Source of the DNA: Paraburkholderia caballeronis
GTDB lineage: Bacteria; Pseudomonadota; Gammaproteobacteria; Burkholderiales; Burkholderiaceae
Length of the DNA stretch: 64,000 nt
NCBI RefSeq assembly: GCF_900104845.1
Contig: NZ_FNSR01000001.1
Location: 1,364,001-1,428,000, forward strand
Direction: 5' to 3'
Shown here: one piece after another, positions 27,983 through 38,327 of the stretch
How positions within the stretch are numbered: the first letter of the stretch is position 1
Layout: each line of letters begins with the position of its first letter
Translations under genes and position numbers: made by a program
Notes under the pieces: generated by a model
Database searches by the model: none
Told to the model about the DNA's origin: nothing
What the model saw: the letters and a program-made list of their open reading frames with translations, nothing else

Positions 27983-29041
27983 ATGCAGACACAGCGGTTG
28001 AATAAAACGACGATCTGGGGGCGGCTGCCGGCATTCCTGTACTGCGCAGCCGTGTTGTTAACCGCTCTGTCTGTCGCCCCCCGCGCGGATGCGCAGTCCG
28101 CATCCGCCGCCGATCCCGCGGCGCGCGAAACGGCCGCCCAATGGCTCGACCGGATTCACGTCGCAGCCCAGCAGCAGAACTACGAAGGAACCTTCGTCTA
28201 TCAGCGCGGCGCATTCGTGCAGTCGTCGAAGATCGCGCATTATGCGACGCGCAACGACGGCGAATACGAGCAGCTCGAAAGCCTCGACGGCAAGCCGCGC
28301 AAGATGCTGCGGCATAACGACGATCTGTACACGTTCGTGCCCGAGCGGCATCTGTGCGTCGTCGAGAAGCGGCAGAACAAGGACTCGTTCCCGGCGCTGC
28401 TCGCGACGAGCGGCGATCAGGTGCTGTCGGTCTACGAGCCGAAGCTGCTCGGTTCGGACCGCGTCGCCGGCGTCGACAGCCAGGTGATCCAGCTCGATCC
28501 GAAGGACGCGTATCGCTTCGCGTACCGGCTGTGGGCGGACGCGAAAACCGGTTTGCTGCTGCGCGCGCAGACGCTCGATACGAACGGCCAGGTGCTTGAA
28601 CAGATGGCGTTCACGCAGATCCGCATCGGCGTGCCGGCCGACAAAACCCCGATCGTCAGCGGCATGCGCGACACCGCTGGCTGGACGGTCGTGCGGCCGC
28701 CGCTGGAGTCGGTCGACATGGAAGCGCAGGGCTGGACGTTCCCGTCTGCCGTGCCGGGCTTCCGCAAGATTCGCGAGCTGCGCCGGCCGATGGCCGCGCG
28801 CGATGCGAACGAACCGCCGATTCCGGTCGATCAGGCGGTGTTCTCCGATGGCCTCGCCGCGATCTCGATCTTCATCGAACCGGTCGAGCACAACAGCCGC
28901 AAGGAAGGCGCGGGCAGCAGCGGCGCGACCCACGTGCTCGTGAAGCGGCGCGGCGACTACTGGATCACGCTGCTCGGCGAAGTGCCCCAGAGCACGTTGC
29001 AGCAATTTGCGTCTGCCATAGAATACAAGGCTCCCAGGTAA
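27983..29041 (+). CDS. rseB: Sigma-E regulatory protein RseB/MucB
   Basis: 352 residues with a signal peptide (hydrophobic 16-30, cleavage after APRADAQS). Periplasmic sensor that shields RseA from proteolysis and detects lipoprotein or LPS signals. The lolA-like N-terminal domain shows WLDRIHVAAQQQNYEGTFVY and HLCVVEKRQNKDSFPALL; the C-terminal domain includes GWTFPSAVPGFRKIRE. Five bases after rseA. Confidence 0.94.
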   Translation: MQTQRLNKTTIWGRLPAFLYCAAVLLTALSVAPRADAQSASAADPAARETAAQWLDRIHVAAQQQNYEGTFVYQRGAFVQSSKIAHYATRNDGEYEQLESLDGKPRKMLRHNDDLYTFVPERHLCVVEKRQNKDSFPALLATSGDQVLSVYEPKLLGSDRVAGVDSQVIQLDPKDAYRFAYRLWADAKTGLLLRAQTLDTNGQVLEQMAFTQIRIGVPADKTPIVSGMRDTAGWTVVRPPLESVDMEAQGWTFPSAVPGFRKIRELRRPMAARDANEPPIPVDQAVFSDGLAAISIFIEPVEHNSRKEGAGSSGATHVLVKRRGDYWITLLGEVPQSTLQQFASAIEYKAPR

Positions 29042-29062
29042 CCCCCTTCGGCTGACTACGAT

Positions 29063-30559
29063 ATGACGATCTTCACGGTGCGCAAATTCTTCGCGGCCGC
29101 GGTGGTGGCGGTTTGCCTGCCGTTCGCCCCGCACATGGCGTCGGCGGCTCCCGCCGCCAATCTGCCCGACTTCACCGATCTCGTCGACAAGGTCGGGCCG
29201 GCCGTCGTGAACATCCGCACCACCGCGCGCGTGCCGACTTCGCAGCGCGGGCTGCCGCCCGGTCTCGACGACGGCGACATGTCCGAGTTCTTCCGCCGCT
29301 TCTTCGGCATTCCTCTGCCGCAGGGTCCCCAGGGACCGCAAGGCCAGATTCCGCGCGGCGCGCCGGACACGTCGCCGCCGGACGGCGGCAACGACACCGA
29401 ACAGAACAGCGGCGTCGGCTCCGGCTTCATCCTGTCGGCGGACGGCTACGTGATGACCAACGCGCACGTCGTCGACGACGCGGACAGCATCTATGTGACG
29501 CTGACCGACAAGCGCGAATTCAAGGCGAAGCTGATCGGCGTCGATGACCGCACCGACGTCGCGGTCGTGAAGATCAACGCGTCGAACCTGCCGGTCGTCA
29601 CGATCGGCGACTCGAACAAGGTGCGCGTCGGCGAATGGGTCGTCGCGATCGGTTCGCCGTTCGGCCTCGAAAACACGGTGACGGCCGGCATCGTCAGCGC
29701 GAAGGGGCGCGACACCGGCGACTATCTGCCGTTCATCCAGACCGACGTCGCGGTGAATCCCGGCAACTCGGGCGGCCCGCTGATCAACATGGACGGCGAG
29801 GTGATCGGCATCAACTCGCAAATCTACAGCCGCACCGGCGGCTTCATGGGGATCTCGTTCGCGATTCCGATCGACGAGGCGATGCGCGTCGCGGATCAGC
29901 TCAAGACGTCCGGCAAGGTCGTGCGCGGCCGCATCGCGGTCGCGATCGGTGAAGTGACGAAGGACGTCGCGGACTCGCTCGGCTTGCCGAAGGCGCAGGG
30001 CGCGATGGTCAGCAGCGTGGAGCCGGGCGGTCCGGCTGAAAAGGCGGGCATCCAGCCGGGTGACATCATCCTGAAGTTCGGCGGGCTGCCGGTCGAGGCG
30101 GCGACGGATCTGCCGCGCATGGTCGGCGACACGAAGCCGGGCACGAAAACGACGGTCACCGTGTGGCGCAAGGGCCAGACGCGCGACCTGTCGATCACCG
30201 TTGCCGAGATGCAGGCGGACAAGGCGGCGAAGGACGGCCAGAAGAAGGCGCCGGAGCCGAAGCCGCGCGCGTCGAACGCGCTGGGCCTTGCGGTCAGCGA
30301 CATTCCGGCCGACCAGCAGAATGCGCAGAAGCTGCACGGCGGCGTGCAGGTGGACGCGGTCGAAGGGCCGGCGGCGCGCGCCGGTCTGCAACGCGGCGAC
30401 ATCATCATGCGGGTTGGCGATGTCGATATCACCAGCGCGAAGCAGTTCGAGGAAGTGACGTCGAAGCTCGATCCGCAGAAGATGGTCGCGGTGCTCGTGC
30501 GGCGCGGGGACAACACGCAGTTCGTGCCGCTGCGGCCGCGCACGCCAGGCCAGAAATAA
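29063..30559 (+). CDS. degP: Periplasmic serine protease DegP/MucD
   Basis: 498 residues. Signal peptide ending HMASAAPA, then a trypsin-like domain with His in NAHVVDDADS, Asp in DRTDVAVVKI and Ser in GNSGGPLINM, then two PDZ domains (~residues 295-385 and 405-495, the second opening NALGLAVSDIPADQQ). It degrades or chaperones misfolded envelope proteins and is the classical last gene of the rpoE-rseA-rseB-mucD module. A Pro/Gly/Gln-rich loop (LPQGPQGPQGQIPRG) lies before the catalytic core. Confidence 0.96.
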   Translation: MTIFTVRKFFAAAVVAVCLPFAPHMASAAPAANLPDFTDLVDKVGPAVVNIRTTARVPTSQRGLPPGLDDGDMSEFFRRFFGIPLPQGPQGPQGQIPRGAPDTSPPDGGNDTEQNSGVGSGFILSADGYVMTNAHVVDDADSIYVTLTDKREFKAKLIGVDDRTDVAVVKINASNLPVVTIGDSNKVRVGEWVVAIGSPFGLENTVTAGIVSAKGRDTGDYLPFIQTDVAVNPGNSGGPLINMDGEVIGINSQIYSRTGGFMGISFAIPIDEAMRVADQLKTSGKVVRGRIAVAIGEVTKDVADSLGLPKAQGAMVSSVEPGGPAEKAGIQPGDIILKFGGLPVEAATDLPRMVGDTKPGTKTTVTVWRKGQTRDLSITVAEMQADKAAKDGQKKAPEPKPRASNALGLAVSDIPADQQNAQKLHGGVQVDAVEGPAARAGLQRGDIIMRVGDVDITSAKQFEEVTSKLDPQKMVAVLVRRGDNTQFVPLRPRTPGQK

Positions 30560-30859
30560 ATGGCCGGCGCGCAGGCCGCTGCGGGCGGCCCGGACCAGCG
30601 TGCCAGTCCGGGCGCACCGCATCTGGTGTTGTACGGCCGCGCGTGGTGTCATCTTTGCGACGACATGCGCGCGGCGCTCGAACCGATGCTGGCCGGGACC
30701 GGCGCGCGGTTCGACGTGATCGACGTCGACTCCGACCCCGCGCTTCAGGCCCGCTACGACGAACTCGTGCCGGTGCTGGTTTGCGACGGCGTCGAGCTGT
30801 GTCACTACCATCTGGACGAGGTCCGCGTGCGGGCCGCGTTGCTGCCCAGGCCGGCATAA
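30560..30859 (+). CDS. Glutaredoxin family protein
   Basis: 99 residues. Thioredoxin-fold protein with the redox motif CHLC in YGRAWCHLCDDM, followed by VIDVDSDPALQARYDELVPVLVCDG, which spans the cis-Pro region. This matches the YfcA/DUF836-type glutaredoxin-like group (long known next to degP and lepA in betaproteobacteria). The ATG begins directly after the degP stop (TAAATG), so translation is coupled. Substrate unknown. Confidence 0.85.
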   Translation: MAGAQAAAGGPDQRASPGAPHLVLYGRAWCHLCDDMRAALEPMLAGTGARFDVIDVDSDPALQARYDELVPVLVCDGVELCHYHLDEVRVRAALLPRPA

Positions 30860-30945
30860 CCGCGGCGCGGCGGCTTTCAGCCTTCCGCAATGCGCCCGGC
30901 CGCACCCCTTTTCGGCTAAAATAGCCAGGTTTTTCATCTGCTTAC

Positions 30946-30982
30946 AAGGCGTGCTCTGCATTTCGTCTGGGCGCGCCTTTTT
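30946..30982 (+). terminator. Terminator-like hairpin in front of lepA
   Basis: An 11-bp stem with two G-U pairs (30946-30956 with 30969-30979), a 12-base loop and five T from 30978. It ends about 17 bases before the lepA ATG. A TAAAAT hexamer (30917-30922) upstream could be the -10 of a lepA promoter, which would make the hairpin part of the leader. Confidence 0.5.
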
Positions 30983-30998
30983 GCTTGATCGGCACTGA

Positions 30999-32795
30999 AT
31001 GGATCATATTCGTAACTTCTCGATCATTGCGCACATCGACCATGGCAAGTCGACGCTCGCCGATCGCATCATCCAGTTGTGCGGCGGCCTGTCCGACCGC
31101 GAAATGGAATCGCAGGTGCTCGACTCGATGGACCTTGAGCGCGAGCGCGGCATCACGATCAAGGCGCAGACTGCTGCGCTGAGTTATCGCGCGCGCAACG
31201 GCGAGGTCTACAACCTGAACCTGATCGACACGCCGGGGCACGTCGACTTCTCGTACGAGGTCAGCCGTTCGCTGTCCGCGTGCGAGGGCGCGCTGCTCGT
31301 CGTCGATGCGAGCCAGGGCGTCGAGGCGCAGACGGTCGCGAACTGCTACACCGCGATCGAACTCGGCGTCGAGGTCGTGCCGGTGCTCAACAAGATCGAC
31401 CTGCCGGCCGCCAATCCCGAAAACGCGATCACCGAGATCGAGGACGTGATCGGCATCGACGCGACCGACGCGACGCGTTGCAGCGCGAAGACCGGCGTGG
31501 GCGTCGAGGACGTGCTGGAGGCGCTGATCGAAAAAGTGCCGCCGCCGAAGGGCGACCCGGACGCGCCATTGCAGGCCCTCATCATCGACTCGTGGTTCGA
31601 CAACTATGTCGGCGTCGTGATGCTCGTGCGTATCGTCAACGGCACGCTGCGCCCGAAGGACAAGATCAAGATGATGGCGACCGGCGCGCAGTATCCGGTC
31701 GAGCACGTCGGCGTGTTCACGCCGAAGTCGCGCAATCTCGATGCGCTGTCCGCGGGGCAGGTGGGCTTCATCATCGCGGGCATCAAGGAACTGGCGGTCA
31801 CGAAGGTCGGCGACACCGTCACGCACGTGACGAAGCCCGCCGCGGAACCGTTGCCCGGCTTCAAGGAAGTGAAGCCGCAGGTGTTCGCGGGCCTGTATCC
31901 GGTCGAGGCGAACCAGTACGACGCGCTGCGCGAATCGCTCGAAAAGCTGAAGCTGAACGACGCGTCGCTGCAATACGAGCCGGAAGTGTCGCAGGCGCTC
32001 GGCTTCGGCTTCCGCTGCGGCTTCCTTGGTCTGCTGCACATGGAGATCGTGCAGGAACGTCTCGAACGCGAGTTCGACATGGACCTGATCACGACCGCGC
32101 CGACCGTCGTGTACGAAGTGGTGCGCAGCGATGGTTCGGTGCTGATGGTCGAGAATCCGGCGAAGATGCCGGTCGACCCGTCGAAGATCCAGGAAATCCG
32201 CGAGCCGATCGTCACCGTGAACCTGTACATGCCGCAGGACTACGTCGGTTCGGTGATCACGCTGTGCACCCAGAAGCGCGGCAACCAGATCAACATGCAG
32301 TACCACGGCCGCCAGGTGCAGCTCACGTACGAAATCCCGATGGCGGAGATCGTGCTCGACTTCTTCGACCGGCTGAAGTCGGTGTCGCGCGGTTACGCGT
32401 CGATGGACTACGAGTTCAAGGAGTATCGCGCGTCGGACGTCGTGAAGGTCGACATGCTGATCAACGGCGACAAGGTCGATGCGCTGTCGGTGATCGTGCA
32501 CCGGTCGCAGTCGCAGTATCGCGGCCGCGAGGTGGCGGCGAAGATGCGCGAGATCATTCCGCGCCAGATGTACGACGTCGCGATCCAGGCGGCGGTCGGC
32601 GCGCACATCATCGCGCGCGAGAATATCAAGGCGCTGCGCAAGAACGTGCTCGCGAAGTGCTACGGCGGCGACATCACGCGCAAGAAAAAACTGCTGGAAA
32701 AGCAGAAAGAAGGCAAGAAACGGATGAAGCAGGTCGGCTCCGTCGAGATTCCGCAGGAAGCCTTCCTCGCGATCCTCCGGGTCGAAGATAAATAA
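30999..32795 (+). CDS. lepA: Elongation factor 4 (LepA)
   Basis: 598 residues. Ribosome-associated GTPase involved in back-translocation and 30S biogenesis. G1 [14 protein letters not shown]2 region [11 protein letters not shown]3 DTPGHVDF and G4 NKIDLPAA are intact, with the LepA-specific C-terminal domain ending [14 protein letters not shown]. Followed 21 bases later by lepB, the lep arrangement known from E. coli. Confidence 0.98.
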   Translation: MDHIRNFSIIAHIDHGKSTLADRIIQLCGGLSDREMESQVLDSMDLERERGITIKAQTAALSYRARNGEVYNLNLIDTPGHVDFSYEVSRSLSACEGALLVVDASQGVEAQTVANCYTAIELGVEVVPVLNKIDLPAANPENAITEIEDVIGIDATDATRCSAKTGVGVEDVLEALIEKVPPPKGDPDAPLQALIIDSWFDNYVGVVMLVRIVNGTLRPKDKIKMMATGAQYPVEHVGVFTPKSRNLDALSAGQVGFIIAGIKELAVTKVGDTVTHVTKPAAEPLPGFKEVKPQVFAGLYPVEANQYDALRESLEKLKLNDASLQYEPEVSQALGFGFRCGFLGLLHMEIVQERLEREFDMDLITTAPTVVYEVVRSDGSVLMVENPAKMPVDPSKIQEIREPIVTVNLYMPQDYVGSVITLCTQKRGNQINMQYHGRQVQLTYEIPMAEIVLDFFDRLKSVSRGYASMDYEFKEYRASDVVKVDMLINGDKVDALSVIVHRSQSQYRGREVAAKMREIIPRQMYDVAIQAAVGAHIIARENIKALRKNVLAKCYGGDITRKKKLLEKQKEGKKRMKQVGSVEIPQEAFLAILRVEDK

Positions 32796-32816
32796 AACAG
32801 AACACTGGACCGTCTA

Positions 32817-33710
32817 ATGAATTTTGCGCTGATTCTTTTTGTGCTCGTCGTCGTGACGGGCATTGCATGGGTAGCGGACAAACTGGTTTTCATGCCGCGC
32901 AGGCGGCTCGCAGCGGACGCCGCCGTCGACGAGTTCGACCGGCAGCAGGCGCGTGTCGGCGAGCGTTTCGCCGACGAGAACGCGCCGGTCACGCGGCAGC
33001 AACTGCGCAACGACAAGCTGCGTCAGCCGTGGTGGCTCGAATACACCGCGAGCTTCTTTCCGGTGATCCTGGTCGTGTTTTTCGTGCGCTCGTTCATCGT
33101 CGAGCCGTTCAAGATTCCGTCGGGCTCGATGGTGCCGACGCTGCTGGTCGGCGACTTCATCCTCGTCAACAAGTTTCACTACGGGATCCGGCTGCCGATC
33201 ACGAACACGCGGATCACGCAGGGCGCGCCGGTGCAGCGCGGCGACGTGATCGTGTTCCGCTATCCGAAGGACGAGTCGGTCGACTACATCAAGCGCGCGA
33301 TCGGCCTGCCGGGCGACGTCGTGGCGTACCAGGACAAGAAGCTGACGGTCAATGGCCAGCCGGTGCCGGAAACGCCGCTGCCCGATTATTTCGACGAAGA
33401 GCGCATCGGTTATGCGAAGCAGTTCGAAGAGACGATCGACGGCCGCAAGAACGCGATCCTGAACAACCCTGCGGTGCCGCCGTACGTGATCGGCGCGGAA
33501 GACTTCCCGTATCACGACAACTGCCAGTACAACGAGCGCGGCGTGATCTGCAAGGTGCCGCCGGGCCATTACTTCATGATGGGCGACAACCGCGACAACA
33601 GCGCGGACAGCCGCTACTGGGGCTTCGTGCCCGACGCGAACATCGTCGGCCGCGCGTTCTTCATCTGGATGAACTTCAGCAGTCTGCGGCGCATCGGCTC
33701 GTTCCAGTGA
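32817..33710 (+). CDS. lepB: Signal peptidase I
   Basis: 297 residues. Cleaves Sec and Tat signal peptides on the periplasmic face. Two N-terminal membrane helices (~3-22 and ~78-97), then catalytic Ser in IPSGSMVPTL and Lys in YIKRAIGLPGD, with GDNRDNSADSRYWGFV near the end. Lies directly downstream of lepA. Confidence 0.97.
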   Translation: MNFALILFVLVVVTGIAWVADKLVFMPRRRLAADAAVDEFDRQQARVGERFADENAPVTRQQLRNDKLRQPWWLEYTASFFPVILVVFFVRSFIVEPFKIPSGSMVPTLLVGDFILVNKFHYGIRLPITNTRITQGAPVQRGDVIVFRYPKDESVDYIKRAIGLPGDVVAYQDKKLTVNGQPVPETPLPDYFDEERIGYAKQFEETIDGRKNAILNNPAVPPYVIGAEDFPYHDNCQYNERGVICKVPPGHYFMMGDNRDNSADSRYWGFVPDANIVGRAFFIWMNFSSLRRIGSFQ

Positions 33711-33737
33711 TCGCAACAGCGAACCGGTCTGCCCATT

Positions 33738-33779
33738 GATCCCGACGGTGCTTCGCAAGCATCGAAGCACCGTCGGATC
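33738..33779 (+). promoter_or_regulatory. Long hairpin upstream of rnc, candidate RNase III site
   Basis: A perfect 14-bp stem (33742-33755 with 33763-33776) extended by three more pairs across a bulged C, loop CAAGCAT, no T-tract. A second shorter hairpin lies at 33792-33809. Position and length suit an autoregulatory RNase III cleavage site in a lepB-rnc transcript. Confidence 0.55.
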
Positions 33780-33874
33780 GCCATCGAAGAAACGGCGTCA
33801 CGTCGCCGTATCAGGCTTTTTCACCGACCGCCCCGCGTTTTCGCCGGGGCTGGCCGGCGCGTTATACTCTCCCC

Positions 33875-35161
33875 ATGCCCCAATCTCCGCTGGAAAGCCG
33901 TTTGCGCTACGAATTTCGCAATGCGGAATTGTTGCGCCAGGCTCTCACTCACCGCAGTCACAGCGCCACGCATAACGAACGCCTCGAATTCCTTGGCGAT
34001 TCGGTCCTGAATTGCGCGGTGGCGGCCCTATTGTTTCAACGCTTCAGCAAACTCGACGAAGGCGATCTGTCGCGCGTGCGAGCGAATCTGGTCAAGCAGC
34101 AGTCGCTGTACGAAATTGCTCAGGCCCTGAATATCGCGGACGGCCTGCGTCTCGGCGAAGGAGAACTGCGCAGCGGCGGTTTTCGCCGTCCGTCGATTCT
34201 GGCGGACGCGCTGGAGGCGATCTTCGGCGCGATTTTCCTCGACGGCGGTTTCGAGGCTGCGCAGACGGTAATCAAGCGGCTGTACGTGCCGATTCTCGAT
34301 CACATCGACCCGCGCACGCTCGGCAAGGACTCGAAGACGCTGCTGCAGGAATACCTGCAAGGCCACAAGATCGCGCTGCCGACCTACACGGTGGTCGCGA
34401 CGCATGGTGCGGCGCACAATCAGCAGTTCGAAGTGGAATGCACGGTGCCGAAGCTGGACGTGAAGGTGTCCGGTTCCGGCGCGAGCCGTCGCGCGGCCGA
34501 GCAGGCCGCCGCGAAGAAGGCGCTCGACGAGGTGATGGCGGCCGCGCCGGCGCTCGTCGCGAAGCCGAAGCGGTCGAAGGGCGCGCGGGCGGCGAAGGCC
34601 GAGCCCGAAGTCGTGCCCGGCGTGACCGGCGTGCAGGGCGCGCTGGATCTGCGCTCGCCGGAACGGCGCGAACGCGCGGCGCGCGGCGAACGGGCGGCGT
34701 CTGGGCAGCCGCCGGCTGTGGTGGACGCGGGCGAACCGGCGACCGCGGCAGCCGCGCCGCTGGCGATGATCCGCGCGTCGCATGTCGAGTACAGCCCGGA
34801 GCGGGCACCGGCGGCGGGCGTGGACAAGGACAAGCCGGCGCTGGTCGAATCAGCGTCGGCGGAGAAGTCCGACGCGACTTCCCGAGCCGCCGTGGCCGAA
34901 AAGGGCGCTGCCCGACCGGCCGACAAACCCGACGCCGCCGGCACCGCCGCTTCTACCCAACGCCATCCGGCCGGAAAGACTGAACCCGCACTGCGCGCGG
35001 TCGAACGGGACGCGCCTTCGCAACCGGCCGACCGCTCGTCGCACCGCGGCCGCGATGCGGCAGCGAGCCCGTCCGAGCCGCCGGCATCGTCCGGCGACGG
35101 CACGGCGGAAACCGCTGCCGCAGCGGCCGTGCCGGTGCGCGCCGCCGATGCCGGCCATTGA
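33875..35161 (+). CDS. rnc: Ribonuclease III with long C-terminal extension
   Basis: 428 residues against about 226 in E. coli. Cleaves double-stranded RNA in rRNA processing and mRNA regulation. Catalytic domain: [16 protein letters not shown] and [18 protein letters not shown] (acidic metal ligands present). Double-stranded RNA-binding domain: ~155-225, ending with [17 protein letters not shown]. From ~230 to the end it is Ala/Pro/Arg/Glu-rich low-complexity sequence with no recognisable domain. A TATACT hexamer (33863-33868) sits too close to the ATG for a normal leader. First gene of rnc-era-recO. Confidence 0.95.
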   Translation: MPQSPLESRLRYEFRNAELLRQALTHRSHSATHNERLEFLGDSVLNCAVAALLFQRFSKLDEGDLSRVRANLVKQQSLYEIAQALNIADGLRLGEGELRSGGFRRPSILADALEAIFGAIFLDGGFEAAQTVIKRLYVPILDHIDPRTLGKDSKTLLQEYLQGHKIALPTYTVVATHGAAHNQQFEVECTVPKLDVKVSGSGASRRAAEQAAAKKALDEVMAAAPALVAKPKRSKGARAAKAEPEVVPGVTGVQGALDLRSPERRERAARGERAASGQPPAVVDAGEPATAAAAPLAMIRASHVEYSPERAPAAGVDKDKPALVESASAEKSDATSRAAVAEKGAARPADKPDAAGTAASTQRHPAGKTEPALRAVERDAPSQPADRSSHRGRDAAASPSEPPASSGDGTAETAAAAAVPVRAADAGH

Positions 35162-35215
35162 TTCAACCAGCGCACGCGACGCGTGCGCTTCCTCCATTCT
35201 TCGCGCGGTCCGATC

Positions 35216-36124
35216 ATGAACGACGCTCTCACCCCCACTCCTGCCGGCTTCCGTTGCGGCACGGTCGCGATCGTCGGTCGTCCGAACGTCGGCAAGTCGA
35301 CGTTGATGAACGCGCTCGTCGGCCAGAAGATCAGCATCACGTCGCGCAAGGCGCAGACCACGCGGCACCGGATCACCGGGATCAACACGGTCGATGACGC
35401 GCAATACGTGTTCGTCGACACACCCGGCTTCCAGACCCGCCACAGCACCGCGCTGAACCGCTCGCTGAACCGCGCCGTGACGTCGACGCTGACGTCCGTC
35501 GACGCAGTGCTGTTCGTGATCGAGGCTGGCCGTTTCGGTCCCGACGACCAGAAGGTGCTCGACCTGATCCCCCCGTCCGCGCCGACGATCCTGATCGCGA
35601 ACAAGATCGACCGCGTCAGCGACAAGGCGACGTTGTACCCGTTCATCCAGCAGGTGCAGGCGCTGCGCGAATTCCGCGAGATCGTGCCGCTGTCCGCGAA
35701 GAATCCGGACGACATCACGCGGCTGCTCGCGACGCTGAAACCTTATCTGCCCGAGGGCGATCCGATCTACGGCGAGGATGACCTGACCGATCGCAGCGAA
35801 CGCTTCCTCGCGGCCGAAATCCTGCGCGAGAAGGTGTTCCGCTGGACCGGCGACGAACTGCCGTACACGAGCACCGTGCTGATCGAAAAGTTCGAGACCG
35901 AAGGGCGGCTGCGCCGGATTTTCGCGACGATCCTCGTCGAGCGCGACGGCCACAAGGCGATGGTGATCGGGCAGAAGGGCGCGAAGCTCAAGCAGATCAG
36001 CACCGAGGCGCGGCTCGACATGGAGAAGCTGTTCGACGGGCCGATATACCTCGAAACCTTCGTGAAGGTGAGAAGCGGCTGGGCCGACAACGACGCCGGG
36101 CTGCGCGCCTATGGTTACGAGTGA
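35216..36124 (+). CDS. era: GTPase Era
   Basis: 302 residues from the ATG at 35216; a GTG at 35183 would add 11 unlikely residues. Ribosome-assembly GTPase binding the 3' end of 16S rRNA. G1 [13 protein letters not shown]3 DTPGFQ and G4 NKIDRV are followed by the KH domain with [14 protein letters not shown]. Its last 14 bases overlap the recO start. Confidence 0.97.
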   Translation: MNDALTPTPAGFRCGTVAIVGRPNVGKSTLMNALVGQKISITSRKAQTTRHRITGINTVDDAQYVFVDTPGFQTRHSTALNRSLNRAVTSTLTSVDAVLFVIEAGRFGPDDQKVLDLIPPSAPTILIANKIDRVSDKATLYPFIQQVQALREFREIVPLSAKNPDDITRLLATLKPYLPEGDPIYGEDDLTDRSERFLAAEILREKVFRWTGDELPYTSTVLIEKFETEGRLRRIFATILVERDGHKAMVIGQKGAKLKQISTEARLDMEKLFDGPIYLETFVKVRSGWADNDAGLRAYGYE

Positions 36125-37058
36125 CGAGACGGTCACCGGTACGCGCGACGTGACGCTCGATGCGTCGGACGACGTCGGCGCGGCCTTCGGCGGCGGCGAA
36201 CCCGCGCCGGACGATGCACCGCTCCCCGCCGCCGCGCCGCGGCGCGCCCGCGGCAAGTCGCGGCCATCGGCCGGCGAAGCCTCTGCCAGCGAAGCCCGAA
36301 CGAAATCGGCGTCGCGCCGCGCGCCTCGTGCGCCGTCGGTGCCCGACTACCGGATCGCCGAGCAGCCGGCGTTCGTGCTGCACAGCTACCCGTATCGCGA
36401 GACCAGTCTGATCATCGACGTGCTGTCGCGCGATCACGGCCGCGTCGCGCTCGTCGCGAAAGGCGCGAAGCGTCCGCATTCGGCGCTGCGCGGCGTGCTG
36501 CAGACGTTCCAGCCGCTGTCGTTGTCGTGGACCGGCAAGGGCGAAGTCCGCACGCTGACCGGTGCCGAATGGGTCGGCGGGATGCGGCCGCTCGCCGGCG
36601 ACGCGCTGCTGTGCGGCTTCTACGCGAACGAATTGCTGGTGAAGTTCCTCGCGCGCGAGGACGCGCATCCGCAACTGTTCCATCACTACGTGGTCACGCT
36701 GACTCGCCTCGCGTACGACGAGCCGCCGGTGCAGGTGCTGCGCTCGTTCGAACGCGTGCTGTTGCGCGAGACCGGCTACGCGCTCGCGCTCGACCGGACC
36801 GTCGCGCGCCGCGCGGTCGTGCCGGAGGGGCGCTACGTGTTCGACCCGGAGCGCGGCGTGCGCGACGCGTCGGACGAGTTTCCCGCGCAGTGGCCGGTGC
36901 TGTCCGGCCAGACGTTGCTCGACATGGAGCAGGACGATTACCATCGCCCGCAGACCGTCACGCAGAGCAAGGCGCTGATGCGTTTCCTGCTGAACACCTA
37001 CCTTGGCGGCACGCCGCTCGCGACGCGCCAGATCCTGATCGACCTGCAGAATCTATGA
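36111..37058 (+). CDS. recO: DNA repair protein RecO
   Basis: 315 residues. Loads RecA with RecR at gaps. An N-terminal low-complexity, Ala/Arg/Lys-rich stretch (~1-75) is longer than in E. coli RecO (242 in total). The OB-fold begins around [20 protein letters not shown] and the helical domain carries [20 protein letters not shown]; no zinc Cys set is seen. Overlaps era upstream and pdxJ downstream (ATGA). Confidence 0.93.
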   Translation: MVTSDETVTGTRDVTLDASDDVGAAFGGGEPAPDDAPLPAAAPRRARGKSRPSAGEASASEARTKSASRRAPRAPSVPDYRIAEQPAFVLHSYPYRETSLIIDVLSRDHGRVALVAKGAKRPHSALRGVLQTFQPLSLSWTGKGEVRTLTGAEWVGGMRPLAGDALLCGFYANELLVKFLAREDAHPQLFHHYVVTLTRLAYDEPPVQVLRSFERVLLRETGYALALDRTVARRAVVPEGRYVFDPERGVRDASDEFPAQWPVLSGQTLLDMEQDDYHRPQTVTQSKALMRFLLNTYLGGTPLATRQILIDLQNL

Positions 37059-37819
37059 GCTTCTTCCTGACCTCGCCCCACGTGATCGAACTCGGCGTCA
37101 ACATCGACCACGTCGCCACGCTGCGCAACGCGCGCGGCACGTCCTATCCCGATCCGGTCCGCGCGGCGCTGCAGGCCGAGGAGGCGGGCGCCGACGCGAT
37201 CACGCTGCATCTGCGCGAAGACCGCCGGCACATCGTCGATGCGGACGTGCGCACGCTGCGGCCGCAATTGCGCACGCGGATGAACCTCGAATGCGCGGTC
37301 ACCGCCGAGATGCTCGACATCGCGTGCGAGATCAAGCCCCACGACGTGTGCCTCGTGCCGGAGAAGCGTCAGGAGTTGACGACCGAAGGCGGCCTCGACG
37401 TCGCCGGCCAGTTCGATGCGGTCAGCGCCGCGTGCCGGCAGCTCGCGGACGCGGGCATCCGCGTGTCGCTGTTCATCGACCCGGACGAGACGCAGATTCG
37501 CGCGGCGCACGAAACCGGCGCGCCGGTCGTCGAACTGCACACCGGCCGTTATGCGGAAGCGCACGACGCGGGCGAGCAGGAGCGCGAATACGAGCGCGTC
37601 GTGCGCGGCGTCGATTGCGGGATCGGCCTCGGCCTGAAGGTCAATGCGGGCCACGGGCTGCACTACACGAACGTCCAGCCGATCGCCGCGATCGACGGCA
37701 TCGCGGAACTGAACATCGGCCATGCGATCGTCGCGCACGCGATCTTCGCGGGTTGGGACAACGCGGTCCGCGAGATGAAGGCGATCATGGTGGCCGCGCG
37801 TCTCGGCGCGCGCGCCTGA
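37055..37819 (+). CDS. pdxJ: Pyridoxine 5'-phosphate synthase PdxJ
   Basis: 254 residues. Condenses 1-deoxyxylulose 5-phosphate with 3-amino-1-hydroxyacetone phosphate to form pyridoxine 5'-phosphate. Motifs [50 protein letters not shown] and [12 protein letters not shown] are all present. The ATG overlaps the recO stop, matching the recO-pdxJ-acpS order of E. coli. Confidence 0.97.
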   Translation: MSFFLTSPHVIELGVNIDHVATLRNARGTSYPDPVRAALQAEEAGADAITLHLREDRRHIVDADVRTLRPQLRTRMNLECAVTAEMLDIACEIKPHDVCLVPEKRQELTTEGGLDVAGQFDAVSAACRQLADAGIRVSLFIDPDETQIRAAHETGAPVVELHTGRYAEAHDAGEQEREYERVVRGVDCGIGLGLKVNAGHGLHYTNVQPIAAIDGIAELNIGHAIVAHAIFAGWDNAVREMKAIMVAARLGARA

Positions 37820-37855
37820 GCCGGACCGGAACGGACCCACGCGACAGGGAGCGGC

Positions 37856-38272
37856 ATGGCGATCTACGGCATCGGCACCGACATCATCCAGATCAGCCGC
37901 GTCGCGGCCGTGATGGAGCGCACCGAAGGGCGTTTCGCGTCGCGCGTGCTCGGCCCCGACGAACTGCGCGTGTACGAGGCGCGCAACGCGCGCTCGGCCG
38001 TGCGCGGACTCGCGTATCTGTGCACGCGTTTCTCCGCGAAAGAAGCGTTTTCGAAGGCGATCGGCACCGGCATGCACTGGCCGATGACGTGGCGCGCGGT
38101 GCAGACGCTGAACGAGCCGAGCGGCCGGCCGGTGATGGTCGCGTCCGGCGAACTCGCGCAATGGCTCGACGCGCGCGGCATCAGCGTGCGCGTGACGATC
38201 AGCGACGAACGCGACTACGCGGTGTCGTTCGTGATCGCGGAGACGGTGGACGCCGCCAGTCCCGCCGCATGA
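37856..38272 (+). CDS. acpS: Holo-ACP synthase AcpS
   Basis: 138 residues. Transfers 4'-phosphopantetheine from CoA to the ACP encoded at 24.4 kb. Magnesium-binding Asp in [11 protein letters not shown] and Glu in [15 protein letters not shown] are in place. GGGAG precedes the ATG. Part of the recO-pdxJ-acpS-nagZ run. Confidence 0.96.
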   Translation: MAIYGIGTDIIQISRVAAVMERTEGRFASRVLGPDELRVYEARNARSAVRGLAYLCTRFSAKEAFSKAIGTGMHWPMTWRAVQTLNEPSGRPVMVASGELAQWLDARGISVRVTISDERDYAVSFVIAETVDAASPAA

Positions 38273-38327
38273 TTTCCCCCGCCGCGCGGCGACGTTCGCG
38301 CGGCTTCATTCCTCCTTGTTTCTCCCG

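Noticed and set aside
28058..30961. 967-residue open frame opposite rseB and degP
   Set aside because: Low-complexity Arg/Asp/His-rich translation; the opposite strand has signal peptides and the full catalytic triad of DegP.
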